Origin: Prevotella sp. UBA7782
GTDB lineage: Bacteria; Bacteroidota; Bacteroidia; Bacteroidales; Bacteroidaceae
Assembly (NCBI GenBank): GCA_002480935.1
Contig: DLDC01000029.1
Coordinates: 6,257-13,410 of the forward strand
Reading direction: 5' to 3'
Length of the DNA stretch: 7,154 nt
Below are positions 5,409 through 7,154 of this stretch, one piece after another. The notes below the pieces were generated by a model, which saw nothing but the letters and a program-made list of their open reading frames with translations, was not told where the DNA came from and did not search any database. Made by a program: the position numbers and the translations under genes. Numbering within the stretch: position 1 is the first letter of the stretch; every line of letters begins with the position of its first letter.

Positions 5409-7154
5409 ATGGAGAATGAGAAAGCATTAGAACAGAAAGAGAAGGCCGAAGAGAAGATGGTGGACGAGGCTTTTCAGCATCTGCTCGACAGTTATCTTGC
5501 CTCACGCCACCGTAAGAAAGTAGACATCATAACCAAGGCTTTCAACTTCGCCCGACAGGCTCATAAGGGCGTGAAGCGTCTCTCCGGCGAACCATATATC
5601 ATGCACCCCATTGCCGTAGCGCAGATTGCGTGCAGCGAGATGGGGCTCGGCTCTACCAGTATTTGCGCCGCCTTGCTGCATGATGTGGTGGAAGACACCG
5701 ATTATACTATAGAAGACATCGAGAATATCTTCGGCTCTAAGATAGCCCAGATTGTGGATGGGCTCACGAAGATAAGCGGTGGCATCTTCGGCGAACAGGC
5801 TTCGGCGCAGGCTGAGAACTTCAAGAAGCTGTTGCTTACCATGAGTGATGACATACGCGTTATACTCATCAAAATATGCGACCGTCTGCATAACATGCGC
5901 ACATTGGCCTCTCAACCCGCCAACAAACGCTATAAGATAGCAGGCGAAACGCTTTACATCTACGCCCCCCTGGCCAATCGTCTGGGCCTGAACAAGATAA
6001 AAACGGAGCTGGAAGACCTGAGCTTCCGCTACGAGCATCCCGATGCTTATGCTGCCATAGAGGCTAAGCTGGCCTCCACGCAAGAGTCGCGTGACACGCT
6101 CTTCAAAGACTTTACCGATCCCATACGTAAGGTGTTGGATGACATGGGCTATGATTATCAGCTCAAGGCACGCGTCAAGAGCCCTTATTCTATATGGTGT
6201 AAGATGCAGAACAAGCATGTTACATTCGATGAGATATACGATATTCTGGCCGTAAGAATTATCTTCAAGCCCAAGAAACGCGAGGAAGAGGTGAACGATT
6301 GCTTCAATATCTACGTAGCCATCAGTCGTATTTACAAGAGTCACCCCGACCGTTTGCGCGACTGGGTGAACCATCCTAAAGCCAACGGTTACCAGGCTCT
6401 GCACGTAACACTCATGTCTAAGCAAGGCCGATGGATAGAGGTGCAGATACGCTCCGACCGTATGGATGAGATAGCTGAGCAGGGATTTGCCGCTCATTGG
6501 AAGTATAAAGAGGGCGGAGAGATAACAGAAGACGATGGCGAACTCAACGATTGGCTGCGCACCATCAAGGAGATACTCGACGATCCGCAGCCCGATGCCA
6601 TGGATTTTCTGGATGCTATCAAGCTCAACCTCTTTGCCTCAGAGATATTCGTGTTCACTCCGAAGGGCGAAATCAAGACGATGCCGGCCGGATGTACGGC
6701 TCTCGACTTCGCGTTTCAGATACACACGTTCCTGGGAAGCCACTGCATAGGCGCCAAGGTGAACCATAAGCTCGTGCCGCTAAGCCATAAGCTCAAGAGC
6801 GGAGACCAGGTTGAGATACTCACCAGCAAGGCACAGCATGTGCAACCCTCATGGATTAACTTCGTGAGTACGGCCAAAGCAAAGGCCAAGATACAGGCCA
6901 TACTGCGCAAGGAGGGCCGGCAGGTGCAGAAACAAGGCGAAGAGATACTCAACTTATGGCTCAAGAGCAAGGGCTTAGAGAGCACCCCGTCGGTCGTTGA
7001 CAAGCTTTGCGCCTTTCATGATATACAGAATCCAGAGAACTTTTTCCTTGCCTTAGGCGAGAAAACCATTATCTTGGGTGATAAAGACCTGGAGGAACTG
7101 CGTGGCAAGTCGTGCAAACAGCAAGTGAGCGGGTGGCGTAAGTTCGTGCCATTC
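5409..7154 (+). CDS. rel: RelA/SpoT-family (p)ppGpp synthetase/hydrolase, N-terminal 582 residues (3' end beyond window)
   Basis: Long RSH enzymes make and degrade the stringent-response alarmone (p)ppGpp. The frame is open from the ATG at 5409 to the window end. The HD hydrolase domain (about 35-190) has His66, the HDVVEDT motif (91-97; H91, D92, E95, D96) and ICDRLHNMRTL (156-166; D158), so the hydrolase site looks complete. The synthetase domain (about 240-365) has ARVKSPYSIWCKM (254-266), FDEIYDILAVRI (273-284, with Asp278 at the catalytic position), NGYQALH (326-332) and IEVQIRSDRMDEIAEQGFAA (343-362, with catalytic-type Glu344). The TGS domain spans about 409-472 (IFVFTPKGEIKTMPAGCTAL, then GAKVNHKLVPL). 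The remainder is the start of the helical region. Family members are usually about 730-750 residues, so the zinc-finger/CC and ACT domains should lie just outside. Both active sites being intact suggests a bifunctional Rel/SpoT-type enzyme rather than a synthetase-only RelA. It follows mltD by 33 A/T-rich bases with no convincing terminator or -7 box. Confidence 0.95.
   Translation, partial: MENEKALEQKEKAEEKMVDEAFQHLLDSYLASRHRKKVDIITKAFNFARQAHKGVKRLSGEPYIMHPIAVAQIACSEMGLGSTSICAALLHDVVEDTDYTIEDIENIFGSKIAQIVDGLTKISGGIFGEQASAQAENFKKLLLTMSDDIRVILIKICDRLHNMRTLASQPANKRYKIAGETLYIYAPLANRLGLNKIKTELEDLSFRYEHPDAYAAIEAKLASTQESRDTLFKDFTDPIRKVLDDMGYDYQLKARVKSPYSIWCKMQNKHVTFDEIYDILAVRIIFKPKKREEEVNDCFNIYVAISRIYKSHPDRLRDWVNHPKANGYQALHVTLMSKQGRWIEVQIRSDRMDEIAEQGFAAHWKYKEGGEITEDDGELNDWLRTIKEILDDPQPDAMDFLDAIKLNLFASEIFVFTPKGEIKTMPAGCTALDFAFQIHTFLGSHCIGAKVNHKLVPLSHKLKSGDQVEILTSKAQHVQPSWINFVSTAKAKAKIQAILRKEGRQVQKQGEEILNLWLKSKGLESTPSVVDKLCAFHDIQNPENFFLALGEKTIILGDKDLEELRGKSCKQQVSGWRKFVPF

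Noticed and set aside
5502..6497. Long open frame (331 codons) on the minus strand
   Set aside because: It lies wholly inside rel, whose HD and synthetase motifs are unmistakable on the plus strand. Its translation shows no domain I recognise, and it is best explained as a by-product of rel codon usage.

Overview
The window looks like a chromosomal segment from a Bacteroidales bacterium, most likely in or near the Prevotellaceae. The evidence is the gene content and order, promoters of the Bacteroidota type (TAnnTTTG), and start codons preceded by A/T-rich leaders without a clear Shine-Dalgarno sequence. It holds ordinary core genes and no sign of mobile DNA, CRISPR, tRNA or rRNA. The family assignments come from motifs read by eye; no database was searched.

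Left part, minus strand (1-1403): surE (a metal-dependent survival-protein nucleotidase) is followed by lpxB (lipid A disaccharide synthase). They are translationally linked by a 4-base stop/start overlap, and lpxB runs off the left edge. A short A/T-rich gap (1404-1515) holds two divergent promoter-like -7 boxes, one for surE-lpxB and one for the rightward genes.

Right part, plus strand (1516-7154): five tightly packed genes form a probable operon. These are parA (segregation ATPase), parB (CTP-dependent centromere-binding clamp), a DUF5683-type membrane protein of unknown function, an MltD-like lytic transglycosylase with a C-terminal LysM domain, and a long RelA/SpoT-family (p)ppGpp synthetase/hydrolase cut by the right edge. 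Gaps between them are about 6, 26, 6 and 33 bases. The order places chromosome segregation next to cell-wall remodelling and stringent-response control.

From general knowledge this neighbourhood recurs in Bacteroidales, so I do not see a clearly new system. The most open biological question is the DUF5683 protein between parB and mltD. Other points worth attention are start-site corrections for parA, the DUF5683 gene and mltD, the compact divergent promoter region, and the lack of an obvious parS site.
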